12,474 bases of DNA from an uncultured Lachnospiraceae bacterium (GTDB taxonomy: Bacteria; Bacillota; Clostridia; Lachnospirales; Lachnospiraceae): the NCBI GenBank assembly GCA_958405355.1, contig CATYEA010000033.1, forward strand, positions 1 through 12,474. The letters run 5' to 3'. This document shows, one piece after another, positions 1 through 6,675 of the stretch (position 1 is the stretch's first letter; each line of letters begins with the position of its first letter). Both the position numbers and the translations under genes were made by a program. The notes beneath the pieces are model-generated. The model made no database searches. It was not told the DNA's origin and worked only from the letters and a program-made list of their open reading frames with translations.

Positions 1-549
1 CACAGAAATAGGAATCCATACTTTCCCCTCCCTCTCATAATACTTACCCCAATCAAAAAGTGGTGTTGCGTTATCCTTTCTTCCTGAATTTGTATGGGAG
101 ATGTGAGTATATGTAACCCAAGGCATAGGAGAACATTGGAATACATCATTTCCCAATGGTCCTGTAAAATATTCTTTCTGTTCACTTGCTGTTTTAGCCG
201 CCAATTTACAATATTCTGTCAAACTATCCGCCATGGGCACATTAACTACCTTAAACAATTCCGTATCCTTATTTAAATAAGTGAATGCAGTATCTATTTT
301 ATCAAATAACACAATCTGTTCGTCTACAAATCGATAACGGAATGCCTCAATTTCATTTGCACATTTACAAACGGCATATACCATAGCCAGTGTAAAAGAA
401 AGTTCTTCTTCCTTCACTAACTGTTTAAAATTCGTAATATCTACTTCAAAAGTTACACAGAATGCCGGCTCAATGCTATTTCTGAAAACCATACAGTGCA
501 TGGCTCTGTCCCATGTTTTTTCATCAATTACCTTGTATTGATTCGTCAT
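1..549 (-). CDS. Chloramphenicol acetyltransferase-like protein (CatA family), 3' part outside window
   Basis: The first 183 codons are open. ATG at 549 follows a GGGAGG site, and the 36-bp gap from the upstream acetyltransferase gene suggests co-transcription. CatA enzymes are cytoplasmic trimers that O-acetylate chloramphenicol with acetyl-CoA. The N-terminus has the family pattern: TW at residues 12-13, EPAFCVTFEVDIT near 28-40, AFRYR near 65-69, then MPWVTYTHISHT, LFDWGKYY and WIPISV, in the CatA order. The catalytic HHxxxDG segment would lie just past the window edge, so activity cannot be judged. The position I align with Ser148 of classical CAT appears to be His, which may mean a CAT-like enzyme rather than a resistance enzyme. 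Base composition is much lower in GC than most neighbours (15 of 60 in 241-300), suggesting separate acquisition. Family call is firm; substrate is open. Confidence 0.85.
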   Translation of the reverse strand, partial: MTNQYKVIDEKTWDRAMHCMVFRNSIEPAFCVTFEVDITNFKQLVKEEELSFTLAMVYAVCKCANEIEAFRYRFVDEQIVLFDKIDTAFTYLNKDTELFKVVNVPMADSLTEYCKLAAKTASEQKEYFTGPLGNDVFQCSPMPWVTYTHISHTNSGRKDNATPLFDWGKYYEREGKVWIPISV

Positions 550-585
550 AACCCTATCCTCCCGATTCAGTCTTTATGACTTTGC

Positions 586-1335
586 CTATTTTTTCAGTAT
601 TCTCTCTATGGAATTAACATCCAACAGATTCACTGTCTCAAACTTTCCCTTATAAAAGAGCGCCCAATTATTAAAGACGCAGGGCAGCTCCTTTGCCTTT
701 TGCAGCGTGTCCACCGGAATGAACGCCACCGGAATTTGATTCTCCTCGCAGTACTGCCGAATCATCTCAATCCGCTGCAGCACATACGGGCACTGCATAT
801 CATAATAAATCGTCAAATCCTTGCTCTCGATTTCCATTTTCTTTGCATTTCCGGCAAACCTTGGGGCTGTTCCGTCAAAGGAGATGGCAAGCAGTTCATA
901 GCCATTTTCCGTCGTATCCACGACCTTAAACCCAAACTTTTTAGCAAAGGACTGATTAGACAGCCATGCTTTCTGTTTGGCTGCTCCCAGCATACAGACG
1001 CCGGATTTTCCTTTGTCTTTGGCGTCTTCCAGACAATATTCCATCAATGCCTTTCCGTACCCGTGTCCTTTCGGCTTGCCGGAAACCCACAGGCAATAAA
1101 TATAGTAGAAGTTATCACCGATGATGGGAACCCATGCTGTTTCCAGTGGGGCATACTCGATGAAAACGCAGCCCTTTACATCCAGCTTCCGGAACACATG
1201 GCCCTCTTTCAGCCGCCCAACAAGCCAATCTCGCTTCGCCTCCACACCCGGATGTAGCTTCTTGCTACGGATAATACAGCATAAATGCTCCTTCGCAAGA
1301 TTCTCTGATGTTAAATTAATGAATTCATTGCACAT
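586..1335 (-). CDS. GNAT N-acetyltransferase with C-terminal YoaP-like domain
   Basis: A 249-residue cytoplasmic protein. I chose ATG at 1335 because AGAGGCGG lies at good distance; an in-frame ATG 17 codons earlier lacks such a site. Residues about 5-155 form a GNAT fold: YIYCLWVSGKPKGHGYGKAL (77-96) contains the acetyl-CoA pyrophosphate loop KGHGYGKAL, and SNQSFAKKFGF (126-136) is the usual late-domain segment. Residues about 174-249 resemble the YoaP C-terminal domain, with YYDMQCPY and PCVFNNWALFYKGKF. B. subtilis YoaP has the same two-part layout. The acceptor is unknown; the C-terminal part looks thioredoxin-like, which is my inference. A promoter lies at 1387-1415, so this gene probably heads a two-gene unit with the CAT-like gene. 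Confidence 0.85.
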   Translation of the reverse strand: MCNEFINLTSENLAKEHLCCIIRSKKLHPGVEAKRDWLVGRLKEGHVFRKLDVKGCVFIEYAPLETAWVPIIGDNFYYIYCLWVSGKPKGHGYGKALMEYCLEDAKDKGKSGVCMLGAAKQKAWLSNQSFAKKFGFKVVDTTENGYELLAISFDGTAPRFAGNAKKMEIESKDLTIYYDMQCPYVLQRIEMIRQYCEENQIPVAFIPVDTLQKAKELPCVFNNWALFYKGKFETVNLLDVNSIERILKK

Positions 1336-1386
1336 ATTTTGACCGCCTCTCTGCAATCTCTCGTACCTTATCGATATTGTATTCAC

Positions 1387-1415
1387 ATTATACTACAAAA
1401 CAGATAAATACCCAA
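1387..1415 (-). promoter_or_regulatory. Predicted sigma-A promoter of the GNAT/CAT-like unit
   Basis: On the minus strand, TTGGGT (1410-1415) is separated by 17 bases from a perfect TATAAT (1387-1392), about 50 bases before the GNAT start codon. The -35 box is imperfect. It lies at the end of the DJ-1 remnant, so the decayed gene now serves as upstream DNA. Confidence 0.6.
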
Positions 1416-1421
1416 GACAGC

Positions 1422-1512
1422 CTGAAATCCTGCTCCATTGCTGGTGTGCGGACGCTTATCCAATTTCCCAATCGGCTAATGTATCAAGAACATAAACATA
1501 AATTGTAACCAT
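1422..1512 (-). pseudogene. DJ-1/PfpI family gene remnant with internal deletion
   Basis: ATG at 1512, after CGGAG, opens an 18-residue reading frame that includes IYVYVLDTLADWE, nearly identical to the start of the intact DJ-1-like gene at 6002-6649. The frame stops at TAA 1456-1458. The next bases, read in the +1 frame, encode KRPHTSNGAGFQ, matching QRPHTSNGAGFLE about 110 codons further into the intact gene. The two parts meet at TTGGAT; related GGAT-containing words occur at both corresponding places in the intact gene, so this looks like a deletion between short direct repeats. The remnant starts 17 bases after the stop of the preceding frameshifted ORF. A functional product is very unlikely. 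Confidence 0.85.
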
Positions 1513-1528
1513 AATTTTCTCCGTTTCC

Positions 1529-1656
1529 TTATGAACCTTTCCCGATCCATGTCAATTTATCTGCCAAACGACTCACAGCGTCTCTTTTTCCCTTTTCAAA
1601 AGGCAACAGGCTGACGATACCTAAAAGTCCTATATAGTTGATCAGCGTTTTTTCAT
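1529..1656 (-). pseudogene. Probable frameshifted small membrane-protein ORF
   Basis: An ATG at 1656 overlaps the TAA of the preceding gene (TAATG, typical of coupled translation) but meets TGA after four codons. One extra A in the following six-A run would open a 42-residue product beginning MKKTLINYIGLLGIVSLL, one hydrophobic segment, then a basic tail ending in KGS and TAA at 1529-1531. The N-terminus resembles DUF998-type membrane proteins, which I hold loosely; the tail does not fit that family and may be joined by a deletion. A single-base deletion, transcript slippage on the A run, or a fortuitous ORF are all possible. Confidence 0.4.
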
Positions 1657-1931
1657 TACTCTTTATCTTTCCTCCAAATCAGGGACGCAATAGCCATTCC
1701 CCACAGTGGCCCGAGGGCAAGCACAATCAAATGGTTTTCCCACAATCCGCAGCCATTCAACGTCACACCCAGTATTAAGCCAAGTCCTGCTCCCATAGCG
1801 ATGCGTGCCCCTCGCTTCTCATCCTCCTGTTTCTCATTCTTCTGCTTTTCCATCATGTGGGTTACTGCCAATACAGCCAATACGAGCCCCATCGACACTA
1901 AAGGCAGGGCAGCGAATATAAATTCCTTCAT
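1656..1931 (-). CDS. Small integral membrane protein, DUF2975-gene partner
   Basis: Encodes 91 residues. ATG at 1931 follows AAAGGAGG and overlaps the TGA of the upstream DUF2975-like gene (ATGA), so the pair is translationally coupled; the longer frame extending to 2036 lacks this arrangement. Residues 3-24 are a hydrophobic helix, 25-45 a highly charged linker rich in Lys and Glu, and 47-62 plus 68-85 two more helices, with a short charged end RKDKE. I do not recognise a named family. Small three-helix proteins of this kind commonly accompany DUF2975-like genes in Clostridia, so a membrane-associated partner role is an inference. Confidence 0.7.
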   Translation of the reverse strand: MKEFIFAALPLVSMGLVLAVLAVTHMMEKQKNEKQEDEKRGARIAMGAGLGLILGVTLNGCGLWENHLIVLALGPLWGMAIASLIWRKDKE

Positions 1932-2458
1932 CTTGAAGCCTCCTTTACCCGCATTTCCAGTTCCGCGCCATAGTGGAACACCATGGACGCCAAAATCAGC
2001 ACAATACCCAGCACCACGGAAACGGCGTTGCTCCAATCGGGGGCATTCGTCACGCCAAAACAGCTGTAAATCACGGCGGAAATGATGACCGCAACCAGGG
2101 GCATGACGATAGTTTTGATGCCCAGACTCCTGATTTGATCCGCACCGCTATGGGTAAAAGGTGTGCCGTCTGCATGCTCAGTCTTGAAATAACGCCAGGC
2201 AAACAGGAACAGAAAGCCGTCGGTCAGCGCGAGCACAATGTCAGACAGCAGCACACAGATTGCCGACTCCAGGCTAGTCGCGCCGGTAAATACCATAACG
2301 CTTCTACCGAAACCAAGCATCCCCTCCGACTGCCACTCAATCACACACAGCAGTCCCAAAAGCGCGGTACCTGCTGCAATGAAAGATACAATCATGGCAA
2401 GCATAGATAGCTTTTTGAACACCTTAAAGGTATTTTGAATCATTTTCAAGCTTTTCAT
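1928..2458 (-). CDS. DUF2975-like four-helix membrane protein
   Basis: A 176-residue inner-membrane protein. ATG at 2458 follows AAGGAGGAAGAAAA. Hydrophobic segments lie near 17-40, 66-89, 113-135 and 145-163. Between helices 2 and 3 is YFKTEHADGTPFTHSGADQI, the DGTPFT-(x)-GA signature typical of DUF2975, and the end has FHYGAELE, matching the usual (F/R)YGAEL. Function is unknown for the family; such genes often sit beside small HTH regulators, but none is next to this one. The start overlaps the TGA of a VOC-gene tail and the stop overlaps the next start. A fragment of a paralogous gene is present at 5904-5977. Confidence 0.75.
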   Translation of the reverse strand: MKSLKMIQNTFKVFKKLSMLAMIVSFIAAGTALLGLLCVIEWQSEGMLGFGRSVMVFTGATSLESAICVLLSDIVLALTDGFLFLFAWRYFKTEHADGTPFTHSGADQIRSLGIKTIVMPLVAVIISAVIYSCFGVTNAPDWSNAVSVVLGIVLILASMVFHYGAELEMRVKEASR

Positions 2459-2577
2459 TTTTCTTCCTCCTTGCGATAATCTGTAATTCCCAGGCGGTTG
2501 CCAAAGGAATCTTCAAATTCTGCAGCCCAACCGGTCCGGATTCTGAAGGACTCCTCGTAACTGCCCTTCAAATCGTC
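2455..2577 (-). pseudogene. 3' fragment of a glyoxalase/VOC family gene
   Basis: A 40-codon frame immediately after the stop codon of the flavoprotein gene, and in the same frame, ends with TGA at 2455-2457. The peptide contains GWAAEFEDSFGNRLGITDY, typical of the last strand of VOC (glyoxalase/bleomycin-resistance) proteins, where F-x-D-P-(x)-GN is conserved; here Ser replaces Pro. No start codon or N-terminal portion remains. The old stop overlaps the DUF2975 ATG, so this was probably the upstream partner in that operon before its 5' part was replaced. Readthrough of the flavoprotein stop would append it, but nothing indicates that. Confidence 0.75.
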
Positions 2578-3261
2578 TTAGACTCCGCCGTTCACAATCT
2601 GCGCATAAACTTCTTCCGGAATCATGGGTGTGTTCAGTTTTGTCCTGGTAGCTGCAGTAATCTCGCCTCTTTCGGCATACTCCCGTCCGGCCTGCCGCAC
2701 AACTTCAAGAAACGGCTTTGTCACGCTCACAGCCTCCGGCGCATTAAACATGGGCGACTCCGGCACCGTGAGAATGGTAGAATGATTCGGAAACAGCAGC
2801 CCAAACTGCATAACCATAGGCTCAAAATTATTTTTGCTGTTGGGAAAACCGCAGCCACAAATCATCAGATATCTCAGCTTTGAAAAATCCCGCTGGACAG
2901 TATGATGGTAACGGTTGCCCACCTTTTCCATCGCCATGGAGGATACCGGCATGGTGCGGTCAATCAGCGTTTTCAGGTGGCCGGGCATTCCATATCCGTA
3001 CAGTCCGAAGCTGAGAATCAATAAATCCGAATTCAAAATTTCCTCCAGGATATCCCGCATATCATCATCATGAATACAGGTGCCGCCGTTTTTCTTGCAG
3101 GCAAAACAGCCGGTACAATATTCGATATGCTGATTAATTACATGAATCGTATGTATCTGGTTTTCCTCTATATCGTTCATCCCAGCCGTAAAAGCGCGGG
3201 TCAAATGCATAGTATCACTGGCATCCCGCTTGGGACTGCCATTTAAAATTAATATTTTCAT
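2578..3261 (-). CDS. NAD(P)H-dependent FMN reductase / iron-sulfur flavoprotein-like
   Basis: Encodes 227 residues. ATG at 3261 is chosen over an in-frame TTG two codons earlier; AAAGGA lies about 9 bases upstream of ATG. The protein opens with MKILILNGSPK, the phosphate-binding start of flavodoxin-like FMN reductases (FMN_red fold). Residues 49-62, CTGCFACKKNGGTC, give CX2CX2CX6C, matching the compact cysteine motif of archaeal/clostridial iron-sulfur flavoproteins (CX2CX2CX4-7C), so a 4Fe-4S cluster is plausible. SFGLYGYGMPGHLKTLIDR (86-104) is the usual FMN-contact region. Expected role: cytoplasmic electron transfer or reduction of quinones, nitro- compounds or other electrophiles; the substrate cannot be read. 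It lies 103 bases after the permease. Confidence 0.82.
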   Translation of the reverse strand: MKILILNGSPKRDASDTMHLTRAFTAGMNDIEENQIHTIHVINQHIEYCTGCFACKKNGGTCIHDDDMRDILEEILNSDLLILSFGLYGYGMPGHLKTLIDRTMPVSSMAMEKVGNRYHHTVQRDFSKLRYLMICGCGFPNSKNNFEPMVMQFGLLFPNHSTILTVPESPMFNAPEAVSVTKPFLEVVRQAGREYAERGEITAATRTKLNTPMIPEEVYAQIVNGGV

Positions 3262-3280
3262 AGTCAATTTTCCTTTCCAC

Positions 3281-3356
3281 TCATATCATCTGAAACAATA
3301 TACTGCCTTCCGCATTTTTCCGGATACGGTGATGGTTCTTTTCGTATTTTTTACAT
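3281..3356 (-). other. Possible decayed short ORF with start-stop ATGTAA after a strong ribosome-binding site
   Basis: Right after the permease stop, GAGGAGG is followed at normal spacing by ATG (3354-3356) and immediately TAA. Without the intervening T the frame would read ATG AAA AAA TAC and continue 24 codons to TGA at 3281. The peptide matches no family I know. It may be a decayed gene start or chance. The rest of the gap 3262-3364 holds only the flavoprotein ribosome-binding site. Confidence 0.25.
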
Positions 3357-3364
3357 TTGCCTCC

Positions 3365-4585
3365 TCATAAGGCTTCAAATATCCTCGCGCCCTTCGTCAG
3401 CAGCACTTGCCGGCCGGATACCGGAAATACCTGTGCCAGCCACAGATTCTTTCCTTCCAAAGAAACAGGCGGTGCAGTGATGTCGTTCATGGCAGAGAGC
3501 AGGCAGACCACTCCCGCCTCAATCAGTGGAATGATTCCTTCTTTTCCATCAAAAGCCCCAAACAGCACCTCCCGAATCATTGCCTGCTTCCACAGCAATG
3601 CACCGGCAGAAACCAGCATGATAATAATGCCAAGACCGCAGTTGAGCATATAGTTGGCACTACCCAGAAAACGACACACCTCTTTCTGAAACAATGCCCG
3701 GCCAACAGAACGTACCACTGCACGCTGCTCTCTATACTGCACTTTGGCCGCGCCGCGGTTTGCTGTGGCGATTTTTAAAAAGCTGCTGGACAGCACAAGA
3801 TAGACAACTGCAAACAGCAGTCCAACGATAACCGTGAAAATCAGCATGGAAAGCAAATTGCCCTCGGCCGCCAGCCCCATATGATAAAGCGGATACAGAA
3901 TACTTCGGACGCGACTGCCAATCGCCTGAGGATTTTCCAAAATACTCTGAAGAATTCTATAAGCATGCCCGTAGAAATAATAATAAGCTGCTATAAAAGC
4001 CAAAGACAAAATGACTGTCATGATATTTTTGTGCTTCATTTTTCCACCAATCAGCGCAACCACCCATCCCAGCACGGCGGAAAGGACAAGCACGAGAATT
4101 GACAGCTCCAGCGGAATAAGCAAGGTGCAGATTGCGCCAGCTGCGCTCGTTCGGGCAGTCAAAAACCGAACAATCAGCGCAGGAATCATCACGATTAGCT
4201 CGTACATCAGTCCCATGGCGTAGACCCCGGACAAACGAACCAGCAGAATTTTCCCGGAAAGAATAGGCATAGAGAGCAGCAAATCATTGTCCTTTGCGTT
4301 ATAGAGGGATGCATAAGTGTTGAACACACTTCCAAACACACCAAAGAACAAAGCAATCAGCCCCATAATGACAAAATAAAACCAACCTAAACCCACACTC
4401 ACCAACGGCTCACAGAGCATACCAGCGACAAAATAAAACACGGCGCCGATAAATCCAAAAATCAGCACATAAAGCAGCACATACCCAACAATCCCTTTGG
4501 CCGAACGGTTCTTCCCGGACCTTTTATTCTGATAAACCCACGAGAAAACCTCCATCATCTGCTTTTTGAATAATGCCTTTGTCAT
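3365..4585 (-). CDS. ABC transporter permease, probably internally shortened
   Basis: Encodes 406 residues, several membrane helices from about residue 30 on (for example 31-55, 68-100, 115-140, 150-180, 190-210, 240-265, 310-330). Start ATG overlaps the ATPase TGA (ATGA) and follows GGAGGGAG, so the pair is coupled. The segment MNDITAPPVSLEGKNLWL followed by QVFPVSGRQVL is typical of a clostridial putative ABC permease family, but those proteins usually continue roughly 130 residues with more helices. Here the chain passes straight into TKGARIFEAL and stops, and that ending resembles the family's normal C-terminal tail. I infer an in-frame deletion joining residue about 396 to the tail; a simple early stop is the alternative. 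Transport activity is doubtful. Confidence 0.75.
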   Translation of the reverse strand: MTKALFKKQMMEVFSWVYQNKRSGKNRSAKGIVGYVLLYVLIFGFIGAVFYFVAGMLCEPLVSVGLGWFYFVIMGLIALFFGVFGSVFNTYASLYNAKDNDLLLSMPILSGKILLVRLSGVYAMGLMYELIVMIPALIVRFLTARTSAAGAICTLLIPLELSILVLVLSAVLGWVVALIGGKMKHKNIMTVILSLAFIAAYYYFYGHAYRILQSILENPQAIGSRVRSILYPLYHMGLAAEGNLLSMLIFTVIVGLLFAVVYLVLSSSFLKIATANRGAAKVQYREQRAVVRSVGRALFQKEVCRFLGSANYMLNCGLGIIIMLVSAGALLWKQAMIREVLFGAFDGKEGIIPLIEAGVVCLLSAMNDITAPPVSLEGKNLWLAQVFPVSGRQVLLTKGARIFEAL

Positions 4586-5292
4586 TGCTCTCCCTCCAAT
4601 TCCAGGAACACACTTTCAAGAGAACTGTCTCCCTTGACCTCCTCCATGGTGCCGGATTTGATGAGCCTGCCGCCCTTAATGATTGCCACCTTGTCACAGA
4701 GCTTTTCCGCCACCTCCAGAACATGGGTGGAAAAGAAAATAGCTCCGCCATTATCGCAGATTTCCCGCATCAGTCCCTTCAGCAGATGGGCAGCCTTGGG
4801 GTCAAGCCCGACGAAAGGCTCGTCCATAATAATGAGCTGGGGATTATGGAGCAGCGCCGAAATAATGGCCAGCTTCTGCTTCATGCCATGAGAATAAGCA
4901 GACACCGGCTGAGCCAGGTCGCCGGTTAATTCAAAGGCATCAGACAACCGGCGAATACGCGCCTGACGGTCCGCTGCACTGACGCCAAAAATATCCGCCA
5001 CAAAATTCAAAAACTGGATACCCGTCATAAATTCGTACAAATCAGGGTTATCCGGTATGTAGGCCATCCTGGCCTTACAGACCAGAGGTTTCTGTTTCAT
5101 GGATACGCCATCCACATAAATTTCGCCGCTGTCATACTGCAAAATGCCACAGCAAGCTTTAATGGTTGTGGTCTTTCCGGCACCGTTGTGTCCGATAAAA
5201 CCGTAAATTTCTCCCGGCCGGATATGCAGGGAAAGGTTATCCACCGCCTTTTTCTCTCCGTAGGTTTTCGTTAAATGCTCAATTTTCAGCAT
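4582..5292 (-). CDS. ABC transporter ATP-binding protein
   Basis: Encodes 236 residues. ATG at 5292 follows AAAAGGAGAACATATT; an upstream in-frame ATG at 5331 lacks a ribosome-binding site. Walker A is GHNGAGKTT (34-42), the signature is YSHGMKQK rather than LSGGQ, Walker B is LIIMDEP with catalytic Glu, followed by the D-loop GLDPKA and the H-loop STHVLE. This is a DRA/CcmA-type ATPase that would power the coupled permease at the inner membrane. SHGM-type signatures are common in this subgroup. The substrate is unknown. If the permease is nonfunctional, the ATPase may be an orphan. The 73-bp gap to the isochorismatase gene shows no convincing promoter. Confidence 0.9.
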   Translation of the reverse strand: MLKIEHLTKTYGEKKAVDNLSLHIRPGEIYGFIGHNGAGKTTTIKACCGILQYDSGEIYVDGVSMKQKPLVCKARMAYIPDNPDLYEFMTGIQFLNFVADIFGVSAADRQARIRRLSDAFELTGDLAQPVSAYSHGMKQKLAIISALLHNPQLIIMDEPFVGLDPKAAHLLKGLMREICDNGGAIFFSTHVLEVAEKLCDKVAIIKGGRLIKSGTMEEVKGDSSLESVFLELEGEQ

Positions 5293-5365
5293 AATATGTT
5301 CTCCTTTTCTAATGATAGTTCTTGTTTCCATACTATATCACCGATTCGAAACATTTTTCTTCTTA

Positions 5366-5848
5366 TTACTCAATTATCTGCACATTTGCTCTCAATAGTT
5401 TCTCTCTTGTTTTAGAGAAACGTTCTTTGTTTTTTGTCCCAACATAAATTAATGGCAAAACAACTGAGAAGCCTAATTTTGACGCATCTATTGCAGAGGA
5501 AGCGACACAACAGTTCCCATCAATTCCAATAAGTTCAATATTTGTGATTTCATTTTGTTTTAATGTATCCAACAGAGTAGGATTACTAAAAATGCTTGAT
5601 TTTTCTTTTTCGACAATAAAATCCGATACTATAGATAAACCCTCCACAAAATCCGAAACGCAAGACTTTTTGCTACGTCGTCCTACTTGTTTAATATAGA
5701 TAATAACTTCGGTTGAATTTACAGCAATGGCTATTCTGTCGTTAATTTTTCCAATTAACGCATTAGGATAATAGTTATGCTTGCTCTTTTCCCCAATATA
5801 ATCTGCTTGCATATCTATCACAATTAAAGCTGTTTTAAGTTGTTTCAT
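5366..5848 (-). CDS. Isochorismatase-like cysteine hydrolase
   Basis: Encodes 160 residues. ATG at 5848 follows GGGAGGCTATCAG. The family triad is visible: Asp12 in ALIVIDMQADY, Lys83 in EKEKSSIFSNPTL, and Cys114 in GIDGNCCVASSAIDA (Cys113 adjacent). The Cys-Val-x-x-(T/S)-A-xDA segment is the hallmark of the fold. Family members hydrolyse isochorismate, nicotinamide or other small amides/ethers; the sequence does not decide which, and 160 residues is on the short side. The gene is visibly AT-rich (18 G/C of 60 in 5401-5460, against 33 of 60 in the ABC ATPase at 4801-4860), and it follows a broken DUF2975 fragment, so it looks like a later insertion. Confidence 0.85.
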   Translation of the reverse strand: MKQLKTALIVIDMQADYIGEKSKHNYYPNALIGKINDRIAIAVNSTEVIIYIKQVGRRSKKSCVSDFVEGLSIVSDFIVEKEKSSIFSNPTLLDTLKQNEITNIELIGIDGNCCVASSAIDASKLGFSVVLPLIYVGTKNKERFSKTREKLLRANVQIIE

Positions 5849-5903
5849 CTGATAGCCTCCCAATTTAACTTATTGGCTCTATACATTGGCATAATATATA
5901 CTT

Positions 5904-5977
5904 TGACTTTATCTGCACCGCTGTGGGTAAATGGCGTGTCATCTGCCAGCTCCGTCTTAAAATAGTTCCAGGCAAAC
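5904..5977 (-). pseudogene. Fragment of a DUF2975-like gene
   Basis: On the minus strand, about 25 codons encode FAWNYFKTELADDTPFTHSGADKV, matching FAWRYFKTEHADGTPFTHSGADQI of the intact gene at 1928-2458. By eye about four fifths of the bases match over 72, so it is a diverged paralogue, not a recent copy. Homology starts shortly after the DJ-1 stop codon and is lost where the AT-rich leader of the isochorismatase gene begins; a possible further echo (IMPM against VMPL) follows. No start codon or most of the membrane helices remain. Confidence 0.8.
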
Positions 5978-6001
5978 TGGTATTTCTTCTGGTGGTACGC
6001 T

Positions 6002-6649
6002 TTATCCATATGTTTTTTCATTATCAGACGACAACGTTTGCATGAGGGCAAAGAAATGCTGCGGCTCACCAGTACGAAAATATTCATACCAGGATTCCAG
6101 TGTGTTGGATTGGAAAACGCCCAAATGCTCAATAATTTGCCTAGCCCACAGCAAAGCTCCGGTGGGACCTGCGGTAATCAGGTTGTTGTCCGCAACGGAA
6201 GGCTTGTCAACATAGAAACTCTGCCCTTTATAACTGGGAGAAAACATTTCAAGAAATCCCGCTCCATTACTGGTATGCGGACGCTGATCCAGCAACGCAT
6301 GGTTGGCAAGCGCAACGGTAGCCCCGCAGATAGCGCATACCATGGCTTCCACGGAAAGAAGCTCCCCTGCTTTTTCGATGATTGCACTATGTTTCGGGTC
6401 ATTCCATGTATTTGCGCCCGGTAACAGCAGCACGCTTGTTTCACTCACGGCAATATCATGAATTAAACAATCGGGAACTATTGTCAGTCCGCCCATTGTT
6501 TTGACTGGCTCTTTTGAAAAGCTGACCGTCTTAACCGATACACAAGGTGCATCTTTTTTGAAAAAACGCCCGGAATTCAATTCCGCGATCACATATCCAA
6601 GTTCCCAGTCAGCTAAAGTGTCAAGCACATAAACATAAATTTTAAACAT
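6002..6649 (-). CDS. DJ-1/PfpI family protein (class I glutamine amidotransferase-like)
   Basis: Encodes 215 residues. ATG at 6649 follows ATGGAG at proper spacing. The N-terminus MFKIYVYVLDTLADWE leads to Glu16, matching the conserved acidic residue that sits by the nucleophile in DJ-1-like proteins. The nucleophile elbow is VCAICGATVALA with Cys108. LLLPGANTW (74-82) and LITAGPTGALLWARQII are other family blocks. The closest remembered relatives are the B. subtilis YdeA/YoaZ type, with proposed peptidase, chaperone or glyoxalase-like stress roles; the reaction is not readable here. It follows the TfoX-like miniprotein by 26 bases, suggesting one transcript. A damaged relative lies at 1422-1512. 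Confidence 0.88.
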   Translation of the reverse strand: MFKIYVYVLDTLADWELGYVIAELNSGRFFKKDAPCVSVKTVSFSKEPVKTMGGLTIVPDCLIHDIAVSETSVLLLPGANTWNDPKHSAIIEKAGELLSVEAMVCAICGATVALANHALLDQRPHTSNGAGFLEMFSPSYKGQSFYVDKPSVADNNLITAGPTGALLWARQIIEHLGVFQSNTLESWYEYFRTGEPQHFFALMQTLSSDNEKTYG

Positions 6650-6675
6650 AATTTTACTCCATTTTCTTTGCATTT

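Noticed and set aside
700..1257. A 185-codon plus-strand ORF
   Set aside because: It lies opposite the GNAT-YoaP gene, has no family resemblance, and the minus-strand product is clearly a real protein.
2101..5977. The DUF2975 fragment as a recent copy of the intact gene in this window
   Set aside because: About one base in five differs over the matching 72 bases, too much for a recent local duplication.
5845..6132. A 95-codon minus-strand ORF
   Set aside because: It joins an out-of-frame part of the DJ-1 gene with the DUF2975 fragment; only the fragment portion has meaning.
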